A stretch of DNA of 56,007 bases from an uncultured Clostridia bacterium. Lineage in GTDB: Bacteria; Bacillota; Clostridia; Christensenellales; Pumilibacteraceae. Made by a program: the position numbers and the translations under genes. Under the pieces are notes generated by a model that saw nothing but the letters and a program-made list of their open reading frames with translations, ran no database searches and was not told the origin of the DNA. Positions 24,546 to 32,856 of the stretch are shown piece by piece (within the stretch, counting starts at the first letter, position 1; every line of letters begins with the position of its first letter). Location of the stretch: NCBI GenBank assembly GCA_947066105.1, contig CAMSYM010000015.1:1-56007 (forward strand), written 5' to 3'.

Positions 24546-25508
24546 TCAAAACATTCCTGGCAATAAAAACGACAACGCAATGCCGAGCGCGAAAGATATC
24601 GCATTGGCGCAAAATGCGTAAAGAGCGCAATATCCGCTCGATACGGGACTTGCGTTTGCATACAGCGGCGCATCGTTGTTTTCGCGCGGAACGAATATCG
24701 CGGTATATGCGATCGCTTCTATAACGAATACGGCGAGCTCCGACGGGATGTAGATCAACATGGGAATGAACGCCCCGCCGAAGTAGTTCACTAAATACAG
24801 CGAAACGTTGAGCGCTACCTGAGTTATTATATTTGCGATGAGTATCGTGAGTATCTGATATTTTTTGCGCAGTTTAAACAGCCATGCCAAGCCGAGCTCG
24901 ATAAGCACGGTCGCGATTATGCGCGCTATAAGCGATACTATTTCCCATGTGTGATCGTACGAGCGTTTTGCCGAGATCTGCGGCGTGCTCGACGTTACGT
25001 CTATATTGACGCCCGACATGTCTACCGAAAAATAGCTGTGAAACGCATAGCTTTCGTAAATGCCGCTCGATACGAACGTGCCGCTATCCGGGAAGTACAA
25101 CGCTATTTTGAACGACGACGGCGGGTAATATCCCCAAGACAGCTCGGCGTTTTTTCGCAGATCCCAAAGCGTTTGCAAAAAGTGATAACCGTCCGGATCG
25201 GCGTGATCGACAAAGGCTTGCCACGCCGCTTTGTCTGCTTCGTCGGTATATAGACCGAAACAGTATTTGGTTTCTTCTTTGCCGTCCCATACGGCGCTCG
25301 GTCCCGTGCTTTCGTGCTTGGAGAGCAGGGTGCCGTAGCATTGCACGTCGGGCAGATTGGCGAAATCGACCGTAACGGACGGCTTGGGACCCATGTCCGC
25401 GTGCGCAGGACTCGCCGCAAAAACGTTTCCGAGCAAAAAAGAAAAAACCGTAACAAGCATTACGAAAAATACGGCGTAACGTATTTGCGCGTTTTTCGAC
25501 TTGCTCAT
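24546..25508 (-). CDS. Exported membrane protein with ADMGPKPS-type extracellular domain, unknown function
   Basis: The protein has 320 residues; AAGGAG precedes the start. A signal or anchor helix spans residues 10-32, then a probable extracytoplasmic domain (about 35-185) begins with ADMGPKPSVTVDF and carries CYGTLLS. Four further hydrophobic helices lie between about 190 and 320. I recall similar proteins beginning the mature part with MGPKPS in clostridia, but no function is known to me. A perfect palindrome sits between this gene and the hepT gene upstream. Confidence 0.75.
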   Translation of the reverse strand: MSKSKNAQIRYAVFFVMLVTVFSFLLGNVFAASPAHADMGPKPSVTVDFANLPDVQCYGTLLSKHESTGPSAVWDGKEETKYCFGLYTDEADKAAWQAFVDHADPDGYHFLQTLWDLRKNAELSWGYYPPSSFKIALYFPDSGTFVSSGIYESYAFHSYFSVDMSGVNIDVTSSTPQISAKRSYDHTWEIVSLIARIIATVLIELGLAWLFKLRKKYQILTILIANIITQVALNVSLYLVNYFGGAFIPMLIYIPSELAVFVIEAIAYTAIFVPRENNDAPLYANASPVSSGYCALYAFCANAISFALGIALSFLLPGMF

Positions 25509-25532
25509 AGCGGTTTTCTCCTTATCGTGTTA

Positions 25533-25549
25533 TATCGGAAATTCCGATA
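25533..25549. promoter_or_regulatory. 17-nt perfect palindrome, possible operator
   Basis: TATCGGAAATTCCGATA reads the same on both strands around a central base. It lies 24 nt upstream of the 25508 start codon and 8 nt past the hepT stop. Either a regulator-binding site or a hairpin. Confidence 0.4.
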
Positions 25550-25556
25550 AAAATAT

Positions 25557-25958
25557 TTATTTGCTAATGCTTCCGTTTATAAGTTTGACAAGCTTTTGCA
25601 ATTCTTTGACGAATTTTTCGGAAATGCTTTGCGCGAGCGACTCGGCGAGTTCGTTGCCGTAGTCGTGCGTCGAAAGGTTGCGGCTTTCGAGCATTTCCAG
25701 CCAAAGCTTTTCGTTGTGCAGGACGTTTTCCCGATAGGCGAGCGAAATCACCGATTTAGGCGAGACTGTCGTAAGGCTGTAACCCTGTTCGATCAGGTAT
25801 TCGCGCAAAGCCTTCCACGCGAGTTCGAAAGAGAATTCAAAGCGCTTTATGATCGAGTCTTGATAAAATTCGTTATCGGGTTCGCTTTTGTACGCCGTAT
25901 TCGATTCGTTTAGACGCTTGACGGCTTTTGCGAAATTATCGTATTTATCGGTTTTCAT
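25557..25958 (-). CDS. hepT: HepT-like HEPN toxin (HI0074 family)
   Basis: The protein has 133 residues, all helical. It carries the HEPN signature R-x4-H-x-Y in full: RNLSTHDY with Arg93, His98 and Tyr100. HepT proteins are RNases that act as toxins in type VII HepT/MntA modules, where the partner nucleotidyltransferase inactivates HepT by adding AMP to the tyrosine of this motif. The helical EFSFELAWKALREYL region matches the HI0074 family. Its start overlaps mntA by 14 nt. The role is known from the family; toxicity here is inferred. Confidence 0.88.
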   Translation of the reverse strand: MKTDKYDNFAKAVKRLNESNTAYKSEPDNEFYQDSIIKRFEFSFELAWKALREYLIEQGYSLTTVSPKSVISLAYRENVLHNEKLWLEMLESRNLSTHDYGNELAESLAQSISEKFVKELQKLVKLINGSISK

Positions 25959-26244
25959 ATATAGTAACGCCGTCCTTTTTTATGTTGTCGTTTAAAGCGT
26001 GGGGAATGTCGTTTTGCATGAATATCAAATCTATTTTGTGCAATGTCGCAAGCTCGTTATCGCAAAAGTATCGCAATGTCGCTTTGTCGTATAAAGTCAA
26101 ATCGCCGTATATCGCTATATCGTAATCGCTACGGTCGGTATTGTCGCCACGCGCTCGCGAGCCGAACAGCACGGCTTTTTTCACGCTCGGCAAATCACGC
26201 AATTTGTCGACGATCGCATTTAATATATCGACGGGCGCGTTCAC
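25945..26244 (-). CDS. mntA: MntA-like minimal nucleotidyltransferase antitoxin
   Basis: The protein has 99 residues with a GTG start; AGGT lies about 8 nt before it. The polymerase-beta fold signature GS-x10-D-x-D is exact: Gly28, Ser29, then Asp40 and Asp42 (LFGSRARGD, SDYDIAI). A third acidic position follows in HKIDLIF. In HepT/MntA systems this enzyme transfers AMP from ATP to the toxin. It begins 10 nt after the aspS stop and overlaps hepT, so aspS, mntA and hepT probably form one transcript in the HI0073-HI0074 order. Confidence 0.88.
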   Translation of the reverse strand: MNAPVDILNAIVDKLRDLPSVKKAVLFGSRARGDNTDRSDYDIAIYGDLTLYDKATLRYFCDNELATLHKIDLIFMQNDIPHALNDNIKKDGVTIYENR

Positions 26245-26254
26245 TTGATTTTAC

Positions 26255-27547
26255 CTACGGTTTGAGTCTGCTCGGACCGCGGAACAGGAAGGTCACGTCC
26301 TTTACGCTCGGCAGGTCGAACAGCTTGACGAGCGTGCGGGTTATGCCCAGACCGAACCCGCCGTGCGTGGGCGCGCCGTAGCGGAAAAAGTCGAGATATT
26401 CGGTCATGCTTTCGGGCTTTATGCCGTTTTCGGCTATGTTCTGTTTAAGCTCGTCGTAGCGGTGTTCGCGTTGCGCTCCGCTCGTTATTTCTATGCCTTT
26501 AAACAGCAGGTCGTATGTTTTGGTAAGCTCCTTGTCGTCGTCCTTTTTCATCGAATAGAACGCACGCGCTTTTGCGGGGAAGTCGATTATAAATACGAAG
26601 TCGCTACCGAATTTTTCTTTGACGTACTTGCAAATTAGCTTTTCGCCGTCGGGATCGAGATCGCCTTTGAGCGCGCGCGGCACCTCGTAGTTCATTTCGT
26701 CCTTTAATATCTTATAAGCGTCGGCGAGCGTTATGCGCGGTATCTTGTAGTCGAGCGAAATTATATCGTTGCCGAAATATTTTTTGTACTCGTCGTTGAA
26801 CTGCGCTTTTACGCCGTTTATTATGTGCGCGAGCAAGGCTTCTTCTATATCCATAACGTCGTGGTGCGAGTCTATGAACGACACTTCCACGTCGATACCG
26901 GTAAACTCGGTGTCGTGACGGCTGGTAAAGCTGGGGTTGGCGCGGAAATATTCGCCTATCTCGAACGTTTTGTCGAAGCCCGCCATCATAGACATTTGTT
27001 TATACAACTGCGGGCTTTGCGTAAGGTACGCCTTTTGCCCGAAATAGTTTTTAAGCTCGAATACCTCGCTCCCGCCCTCGCTCGAAAGCGCGGTTATTTT
27101 GGGCGTGTGTATCTCGATAAAGCCGTTATCGTTGAAGTATTCGACGGCGAGCCGCTCGAACGCCGTTTGGATCTTGAACATGAACACCTTTTTTTCGTCG
27201 CGCAGGTCGATCCAACGGTAGTCCATGCGCAAGTCTTGTCCGCTTTCCGCATTGAGCGGAACGAGATCTGCGATGCTCATTATGTCGATGGCGGCGGGGT
27301 AGATCTCTTTGCCGCCGTTGCGAACGTATTCCGAAAACACGCACTTGCCGGTTATGGCGACAAAGCTGTGCGGGGTCAATTTTTTCGCGACGTCGTACGC
27401 GGGATTATCCTTTTCTATCGTTACTTGAACGGCGCCGCTCACGTCGCGCACGACGATAAACATTATTTTCTTGTCGCGTATGGTCTCGACATAGCCTTTG
27501 ATAAGGCATTCGCCTTCGGTGAGATCTTTGATGTACGTTCTTTTCAT
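26255..27547 (-). CDS. aspS: Aspartyl-tRNA synthetase, archaeal-type
   Basis: The protein has 430 residues. The ATG at 27547 (MKRTYIKDL) follows CGGAGA; the longer frame is unsupported. Residues 1-100 form the OB anticodon-binding domain (VVRDVSGAVQVTI). The class II core shows LSSEGGSEVFEL, QSPQLYKQM, motif 2 IGEYFRAN with SRHDTEFTGIDVE, and motif 3 FGLGITR. It lacks the large GAD insertion domain of the roughly 590-residue bacterial AspRS, which places it in the archaeal/eukaryal type. In bacteria this type is often found as an aspartate-tRNA(Asn/Asp) ligase that works with GatCAB. Specificity cannot be read here. Confidence 0.9.
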   Translation of the reverse strand: MKRTYIKDLTEGECLIKGYVETIRDKKIMFIVVRDVSGAVQVTIEKDNPAYDVAKKLTPHSFVAITGKCVFSEYVRNGGKEIYPAAIDIMSIADLVPLNAESGQDLRMDYRWIDLRDEKKVFMFKIQTAFERLAVEYFNDNGFIEIHTPKITALSSEGGSEVFELKNYFGQKAYLTQSPQLYKQMSMMAGFDKTFEIGEYFRANPSFTSRHDTEFTGIDVEVSFIDSHHDVMDIEEALLAHIINGVKAQFNDEYKKYFGNDIISLDYKIPRITLADAYKILKDEMNYEVPRALKGDLDPDGEKLICKYVKEKFGSDFVFIIDFPAKARAFYSMKKDDDKELTKTYDLLFKGIEITSGAQREHRYDELKQNIAENGIKPESMTEYLDFFRYGAPTHGGFGLGITRTLVKLFDLPSVKDVTFLFRGPSRLKP

Positions 27548-27612
27548 GGTGTTTTCTCCGTGGCGCTCGGTCGTGTAGTATCGGTTTTGCGCGCCCTTTT
27601 TATTTTGATTAT

Positions 27613-27641
27613 ATTTTATCACCGTCGTGTGCGATTGTCAA
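27613..27641 (-). promoter_or_regulatory. aspS promoter
   Basis: On the minus strand: TTGACA (27641-27636), 17-nt spacer, TAAAAT (27618-27613). Leader about 60 nt before the start at 27547. Confidence 0.75.
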
Positions 27642-27690
27642 TTGATTACCCGAACTTCGCGCAAGTAGAGTCTTTGAAAACCGCAATGCA

Positions 27691-27735
27691 AAGCGACCGC
27701 GCCGAGCGGAAAGTATCCGTTCGGCGCGGTCGCTT
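27691..27735. terminator. 20-bp hairpin downstream of the cysteine-rich gene
   Basis: AAGCGACCGCGCCGAGCGGA pairs with the right arm across the loop AAGTA, with a single G-T wobble. It lies 36 nt past the stop of the minus-strand Cys-rich gene. The T-tract on the minus side is weak (TTTGCATTGCGGTTTTC), so termination strength is uncertain. Confidence 0.6.
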
Positions 27736-27771
27736 AGGCAACGTCTAAGCGTGCCTGTCGCGAAAGCGATC

Positions 27772-28035
27772 TCAGTTGTCGCAGTCGTTGTACGGCATGA
27801 TGCCGGTGCCGGGCGCGCCGCCGTGACAGCCGCCGTGGCAACCGCCGCAGCAGTTTTGCCGACAGCAGCAACAACGCGGGCGTTCGCAGCATTCGGGTTC
27901 GCTCCGGTTGCACACGCACTCGCAACGGCACTTGCATTTGCATGCGTCGCAACGGTCGCAGTCGTGGCGGCATTGCGCGCAAACGCAACGCTTGGTGTTG
28001 TTACAGGACTGACAGCAATTGTTGAAAAAGAACAT
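27772..28035 (-). CDS. Cysteine-rich protein (25 Cys in 87 residues)
   Basis: I recognise no family. The protein has 87 residues, 25 of them cysteine, in C-x-C, C-C and C-x-x-C clusters (KCKCRCECVC, then CCCC, then CCGGCHGGCHGG). GGAGG lies 5-9 nt before the ATG, a strong ribosome site, so it is likely a real gene. The pattern recalls metallothioneins or the cysteine-rich proteins of spore coats. Its nearest divergent neighbour is spoIIE, so a sporulation role is possible but only inferred. A CCTCCG/CGGAGG inverted repeat in the leader could hide the ribosome site. Confidence 0.72.
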   Translation of the reverse strand: MFFFNNCCQSCNNTKRCVCAQCRHDCDRCDACKCKCRCECVCNRSEPECCERPRCCCCRQNCCGGCHGGCHGGAPGTGIMPYNDCDN

Positions 28036-28041
28036 ACTTCA

Positions 28042-28077
28042 CCTCCGTAGTTGTATGTAAGGTTTTTGTTTCGGAGG
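28042..28077 (-). promoter_or_regulatory. Inverted repeat that can pair with the Shine-Dalgarno of the Cys-rich gene
   Basis: CCTCCG (28042-28047, the complement of the ribosome site) and CGGAGG (28072-28077) are separated by 24 nt. In the minus-strand message the two would pair, sequestering the ribosome site. Only 6 bp, so chance is possible. Confidence 0.35.
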
Positions 28078-28249
28078 CTTACATTAGCAGTGTATGACGG
28101 ACGGTGAAAAAGGGTGAAAAAGAAAAATCGCTATCGCATCGGTATTGTCGATCGATGTGCGGAGCGGCATCCGTCGCGTCGACATAATAGTATGTAATTC
28201 GTTATAATCGTACATAATAGTCGGTCGAGTATATGTTATAACTAAACGT

Positions 28250-30481
28250 ATGAGCAAAAGATTCAAGCCTATCGAATTATTGTCGGCGACCGTAATGCTC
28301 GTCGTTTGTTGCGGCGCGAAAATATACGGCATATTACCGTTCGGCACGGCAATGTTTTGCGCGCTTTCGGGCGCGGTGTTCATCGGATTCGTCGCGCCGA
28401 TGTATTTGCTTTACGCGTTTTTATTCACGTTCGAAGTTTGGCGGCTGTATGCCGCGGGCGCGGTGATAGTGATAATGACGGTGCGGTGGTTTTTGGGTCT
28501 TAAAATCCCGCGGTGCGACAGGCGAATAGCCAAGACGTTGTTTTCGATATCTGCGATCGCGGTCGAAGCGGTGATATCGGGCTTGTTCACGCCTATCGCC
28601 GATGCCGTTATGACCGGCTTTTTCGCGTGCGCGTTTTTGTATTTCGCGGCGCGTGCGGCGGAATGCGTGCGCGATAGGTTCGCATACCGTTTGGGCGTTA
28701 CGGAAGCGGCGGCGGTTTGCGTCGTCATGTTCGCGGCGGGACTGGCGTTCGGCAGAGCGGAGCTGTACGGTGTGACCGTCGGGCTAGCGCCCGCGATGTT
28801 CGTCGCGCTTTTGCTCGGCGTAGCGGGGAAAAAGTCGGCGCTTGCGTGCGGCGCGGCGCTCGCCTTGGGGCTGGGCGTTAACGCCGATATAGAGCTTGCG
28901 CCCGCGTTCATAGCGTGCGTGCTTGCCGTCGTCGCGTTCGACGCGTTGCCGCGCCCCGTATATTCGGCGGTAGCCGTCGGCGTGTTTTGCGCGGTAGCGG
29001 TGCTGTTTTACGTCGATCCCGTTACCGTCGGTTGGAGCGCGCTCGCGCTCGCCGTCGGGGCGTTGTTTTTTTGCGTTATCCCGCGGCGCGCCGTTCGAGC
29101 TTTCCGCGCGTACTTCGATTTCGACGGGTCGGCGCGGCTTGCCGTGCGGCATTATATAAACCGTACCAAAGCGGACGCGGGCAACGGCATGCTCGCAGTA
29201 GCGTCGGTGTTCGACGAAACGGCGCGACTGCTCAACGCGCTCGGCACGGCTCCGCCCGATTACGAAGCGATAGGCGCGTCGTTGGCGGGCGGGATTTGCC
29301 CGTACTGCGCGCGGTATACCGAATGCGACCGTGCGGAAGCGTGCGCCGCGTTTACCGCGCTCGCCGAACGCGCGTATTCCGGCAAGGCGATAATAGCCGA
29401 GCTGCCCGAATTCTTTACGCGCGAGTGTACGCGTACGGTGGACGTGGTCGGCGCCGCGACGGCGGTCACGGAAAACGCGAGAGAACTCGAATCCGTGCGC
29501 GATAGCGAGAACAGGGCGAAAGCGATCGTCACGGAGCGGCTCGCCGCCGTCAAGGACGTGCTCGAAGAACTCGGTAAAAATCAGGCGTTGCCCGTCGGGT
29601 TCGACGGCGTCGCGGAAGAACGTATCGCCGCCGAGCTTAATAACAACGGAGTGCCTTGCGCCGAAGTGTTTTGCACGCGCAACGGCGTGACGGCGATAGT
29701 TAGGACCGAGACCGCGTCGCGCGAAAAGATCGCGCGCGCGGTAGGCGTTTGTCTTAAAGCCAAGTGCGAAGTGGTGTCGCTCGAAAAGACTCAGGCGGCG
29801 GGGTGGAGCGTGGCTACGCTGAAAAAGCGTCCCGCTTACGAAGCCGTGTATGCGCGCGCGGGGCTTGCCAAGGACGGCGTTTCGGGCGACAGCTATACGT
29901 TCAAACGCATAGGCGACAGATTTCTCACCGCACTGCTCGACGGCATGGGCACGGGCGTGCGCGCGGGCGAAAGTTCGGGCGCGGCGGTCGAGCTTATAGA
30001 ATGTTTTTACCGCGCGGGGTTCGATTCGCGATCGGTGTTGACGGGCGTGAACAGGTTTTTGAAGCTTCCCGCCGCCGAAAATTATTCCGCGGCGGACGTC
30101 GTGGTCTGCGATCTCGCCACCGCCAACGTCGACATAATAAAGATAGGCTCGCCGCCGTGCTTTATCAAGACAGCCGATACGGTGTTAAAGATAGAAGGGA
30201 ATTCGTTGCCGATAGGCGTGCTTGACGAAATGCGCCCGTCGGTCGTGACCAAGCGACTGTATCCGGGGCAAATGCTCATACTCGTTACCGACGGCGTGAG
30301 CGATTGTTTTTCGGGCGACGAGTTGCCAGAATACATAAACGGACTGTCTGCGTTCAACCCCGAAAAAGCGGTGAACGACATACTCGCCCGCGCGCTCGCG
30401 CTTAACGGCGGAACGCCCAAAGACGACATGACGGCTATCGCGTTCCGCCTGTTCGACGCGCCCAAAAAGAACAGGGCGTGA
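28250..30481 (+). CDS. spoIIE: Stage II sporulation protein E
   Basis: The protein has 743 residues, against 827 in B. subtilis. The N-terminal ~275 residues hold about ten hydrophobic helices, the middle is a regulatory region with CPYCARYTECDRAEAC, and the last ~200 residues are the PP2C phosphatase domain. Metal-binding motifs there are LDGMGTGVRAGES, VTDGVSD and KDDMTAI. SpoIIE localises to the asymmetric septum and dephosphorylates SpoIIAA to release sigma-F. Together with spo0A this marks a sporulating lineage. No Shine-Dalgarno is visible; a TATAAC hexamer lies 7 nt before the ATG. Confidence 0.93.
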   Translation: MSKRFKPIELLSATVMLVVCCGAKIYGILPFGTAMFCALSGAVFIGFVAPMYLLYAFLFTFEVWRLYAAGAVIVIMTVRWFLGLKIPRCDRRIAKTLFSISAIAVEAVISGLFTPIADAVMTGFFACAFLYFAARAAECVRDRFAYRLGVTEAAAVCVVMFAAGLAFGRAELYGVTVGLAPAMFVALLLGVAGKKSALACGAALALGLGVNADIELAPAFIACVLAVVAFDALPRPVYSAVAVGVFCAVAVLFYVDPVTVGWSALALAVGALFFCVIPRRAVRAFRAYFDFDGSARLAVRHYINRTKADAGNGMLAVASVFDETARLLNALGTAPPDYEAIGASLAGGICPYCARYTECDRAEACAAFTALAERAYSGKAIIAELPEFFTRECTRTVDVVGAATAVTENARELESVRDSENRAKAIVTERLAAVKDVLEELGKNQALPVGFDGVAEERIAAELNNNGVPCAEVFCTRNGVTAIVRTETASREKIARAVGVCLKAKCEVVSLEKTQAAGWSVATLKKRPAYEAVYARAGLAKDGVSGDSYTFKRIGDRFLTALLDGMGTGVRAGESSGAAVELIECFYRAGFDSRSVLTGVNRFLKLPAAENYSAADVVVCDLATANVDIIKIGSPPCFIKTADTVLKIEGNSLPIGVLDEMRPSVVTKRLYPGQMLILVTDGVSDCFSGDELPEYINGLSAFNPEKAVNDILARALALNGGTPKDDMTAIAFRLFDAPKKNRA

Positions 30482-30537
30482 AACCGTAGCCAAAAGCGCT
30501 CGGCGCTTATAATACGGCGGCAATGCGTTCGATTTAA

Positions 30538-30566
30538 TTGACTTTTAGCGTGAAATGTTTTAAACT
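30538..30566 (+). promoter_or_regulatory. typA promoter
   Basis: TTGACT (30538-30543), 17-nt spacer, TAAACT (30561-30566), followed by a leader of about 35 nt. Confidence 0.7.
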
Positions 30567-30606
30567 TTATTCATAAATCCGACATAAGACAGGTCAAGAA
30601 TTTTTT

Positions 30607-32451
30607 ATGGATAAAGCAAAGATACGCAACGTAGCGATAATAGCGCACGTCGACCACGGTAAGACGTCGCTTGTAAACGAGCTTTTAAAACAAGGCAACG
30701 TTTTCCGCGACAATCAGTCGGTAGCCGACCGAGTGATGGACAGCAATGCGCTCGAACGCGAGCGCGGTATCACCATACTCAGTAAAAACGCGTCGTGCAT
30801 GTACGACGGATTCAAGATAAATATAGTCGACACGCCCGGTCACGCGGACTTCGGCGGCGAGGTGGAGCGCGTTCTCAAAATGGTCGACGGCGCGCTTTTG
30901 GTCGTGGACGCGTTTGAAGGTCCTATGCCGCAGACGCGGTTCGTTTTGGAACGCGCGCTCGCTTTGGGGCTTAACATAATAGTCGTCGTCAACAAGACCG
31001 ACCGCCCCGACGCGCGGTTAAAAGAAGTCGTGGACGAGATACTCGAACTGTTCATGGATCTCGACGCCAACGACGACCAGCTCAACAGTCCGTTCGTGTT
31101 CGCGTCGGCGCGCGAAGGCGTCGCGTCCAAGTCGATCACCGATCACGGCAGAAACATGCAACCGCTGTTCCAAACGGTGATCGAGCATATTCCCGCGCCG
31201 TCGGGCGATGCGGACAAGCCGCTCGCAATGCTCGTGTCGAGCGCGGAGCATAACGATTACGTGGGCAAGCTCGCCGTCGGCAAGATAGGCAACGGCGTTA
31301 TTTCGGTGGGCGACAACGTGGTGCTTACCAATTTTCACGACAATACGAAAAATACCAAGAGCAAGGTCGTCAGCCTGTTCACCTACGAAGGATTGAAGCG
31401 CGTGCCGACCGAAAGCGCGTCCGTGGGCGATATCGTATGCGTGTCGGGCATAGACGGCGTTATGATAGGCGATACTATTTGCGCGGAAAGCGAAGTCGCG
31501 CCGATAGAGTTCGTCAAGATCGCCGAGCCGAGCGTGGAAATGACGTTTATGGTAAACGATTCGCCGCTCGCGGGCAAGGAAGGAAAGTACGTCACGAGCA
31601 GGCATTTGCGCGACAGGCTGTATAAAGAAGCGGTCAAGGACTTGTCGCTTCGCGTATCGGACGGCGCTACCGCCGACAGCTTTGTGGTTTGTGGCAGGGG
31701 CGAAATGCACTTGTCCATACTTATCGAAACGATGCGGCGCGCGGGCTACGAGTTTGCGGTCAGTATGCCCAAGGTGCTTATCAAAAATATAGACGGCGTC
31801 AAGTGCGAGCCGATAGACCGCGTGTTTATCGACGTACCCGAAAACTGCGTCGGCACCGTCATGAGCAAAATGGGTACGCGCAAGGGCGAGCTTGTGGATA
31901 TGAATCCGCACGGCAGTCGCATAAAAATGAACTTCAAAGTGCCTGCGCGCGGAATGTTCGGGTATCAAAGCGAGTTGCTTACCGATACCAAGGGCGAAGG
32001 CATAATGGCGAGCGTGTTCGACGGCTACGAGCCGTATAAGGGCGAGATCGACCGTCGCGAGTTCGGTTCGCTCATAGCGCACGAGGACGGCGAGTCCATA
32101 GTTTACGGGCTGTTCAACGCGCAAGAGCGCGGCACGTTGTTCATAGGCGCGGGCGTGCCTGTTTACGGCGGTATGGTAGTCGGACTCAATCCGCGCGGCG
32201 ACGATATAGTCGTCAATGTGTGCAAGCGCAAGCATTTGACGAATACCCGTTCTTCGGGCAGCGACGACGCGCTTAAACTCATAACTCCTATGCGCATGAC
32301 GCTCGAAGACTGTTTGGAGTTTTTGGCGGACGACGAAATACTCGAAGTAACGCCCAAAAGCTTGCGCATAAGAAAACGCTTGCTCGACGCAACGGCGCGC
32401 ATGCGCGAGCGGGCAAAAATGCTTGGCTTGGGTAAGCACGCTAATGAATAA
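30607..32451 (+). CDS. typA: Translational GTPase TypA/BipA
   Basis: The protein has 614 residues, the standard length. GTPase motifs: G1 AHVDHGKTS, G2 RGITI, G3 DTPGHADF and G4 NKTD. EF-G-like domains II, III and V follow (GEMHLSILIETMRRAGYEF is characteristic of the family) and the TypA-specific C-terminal domain ends the protein (NTRSSGSDDALKL, and LEFLADDEILEVTPKSLRIRK). TypA binds the ribosome and aids 50S assembly and adaptation to stress or cold. It ends at repeat cluster 3. Confidence 0.96.
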   Translation: MDKAKIRNVAIIAHVDHGKTSLVNELLKQGNVFRDNQSVADRVMDSNALERERGITILSKNASCMYDGFKINIVDTPGHADFGGEVERVLKMVDGALLVVDAFEGPMPQTRFVLERALALGLNIIVVVNKTDRPDARLKEVVDEILELFMDLDANDDQLNSPFVFASAREGVASKSITDHGRNMQPLFQTVIEHIPAPSGDADKPLAMLVSSAEHNDYVGKLAVGKIGNGVISVGDNVVLTNFHDNTKNTKSKVVSLFTYEGLKRVPTESASVGDIVCVSGIDGVMIGDTICAESEVAPIEFVKIAEPSVEMTFMVNDSPLAGKEGKYVTSRHLRDRLYKEAVKDLSLRVSDGATADSFVVCGRGEMHLSILIETMRRAGYEFAVSMPKVLIKNIDGVKCEPIDRVFIDVPENCVGTVMSKMGTRKGELVDMNPHGSRIKMNFKVPARGMFGYQSELLTDTKGEGIMASVFDGYEPYKGEIDRREFGSLIAHEDGESIVYGLFNAQERGTLFIGAGVPVYGGMVVGLNPRGDDIVVNVCKRKHLTNTRSSGSDDALKLITPMRMTLEDCLEFLADDEILEVTPKSLRIRKRLLDATARMRERAKMLGLGKHANE

Positions 32452-32856
32452 TTAGGAATGCGGAATTAGGGATTCGGAATTGATGTCGATTAATTGATAT
32501 GCGGTTGACGCCCGGATCTATCCGCTACATGCGCAAAGCGCACTTCGGTCGAGATGACTTAAAAAGCAATGCATCACTCTCTTTTGTCCTACGAAGCAGT
32601 CGAAGGCTATTCCGAGCGTTTTTTGCCCACCGAAGGATCTCATAATTATTAATAAGGTCGAGATCCTTCACTGCGTTACGCTTGTTCGGGATGACAAAAT
32701 GCAGTAAACCACAACAAGCACGCCCATCATTTCGAGCGAATCCGTAGACGTAGTTGAGAAATAAAGGCGAACCGCCGCAGAATAGCGACGATATTACAAG
32801 CTCATATTTTTGATCCGTATTCATTTGCTTCACTTAATATATAAAGGAAAAACATC
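32452..32856. repeat. Composite palindromic repeat cluster 3, upstream of guaA
   Basis: Order: module C (GGAATGCGGAATTAGG, 32455-32482), a module B right arm (32509-32560), a diverged module A (32581-32699) and a module B left arm (32723-32780). The last 75 nt before guaA contain only a weak promoter (TTGATC and a TAATAT about 19 nt later) and AAAGGA before the ATG. No gene is credible here. Confidence 0.85.

Noticed and set aside
28144-28185. Possible Spo0A boxes (TGTCGAT and inverted TGTCGAC) upstream of spoIIE
   Set aside because: Each matches 6 of 7 bases, but GTCGA-type words are very common in this DNA, so they carry little weight.
30494-30508. AAGCGC-TCG-GCGCTT hairpin after spoIIE
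   Set aside because: Short stem with no T-tract; could be chance.
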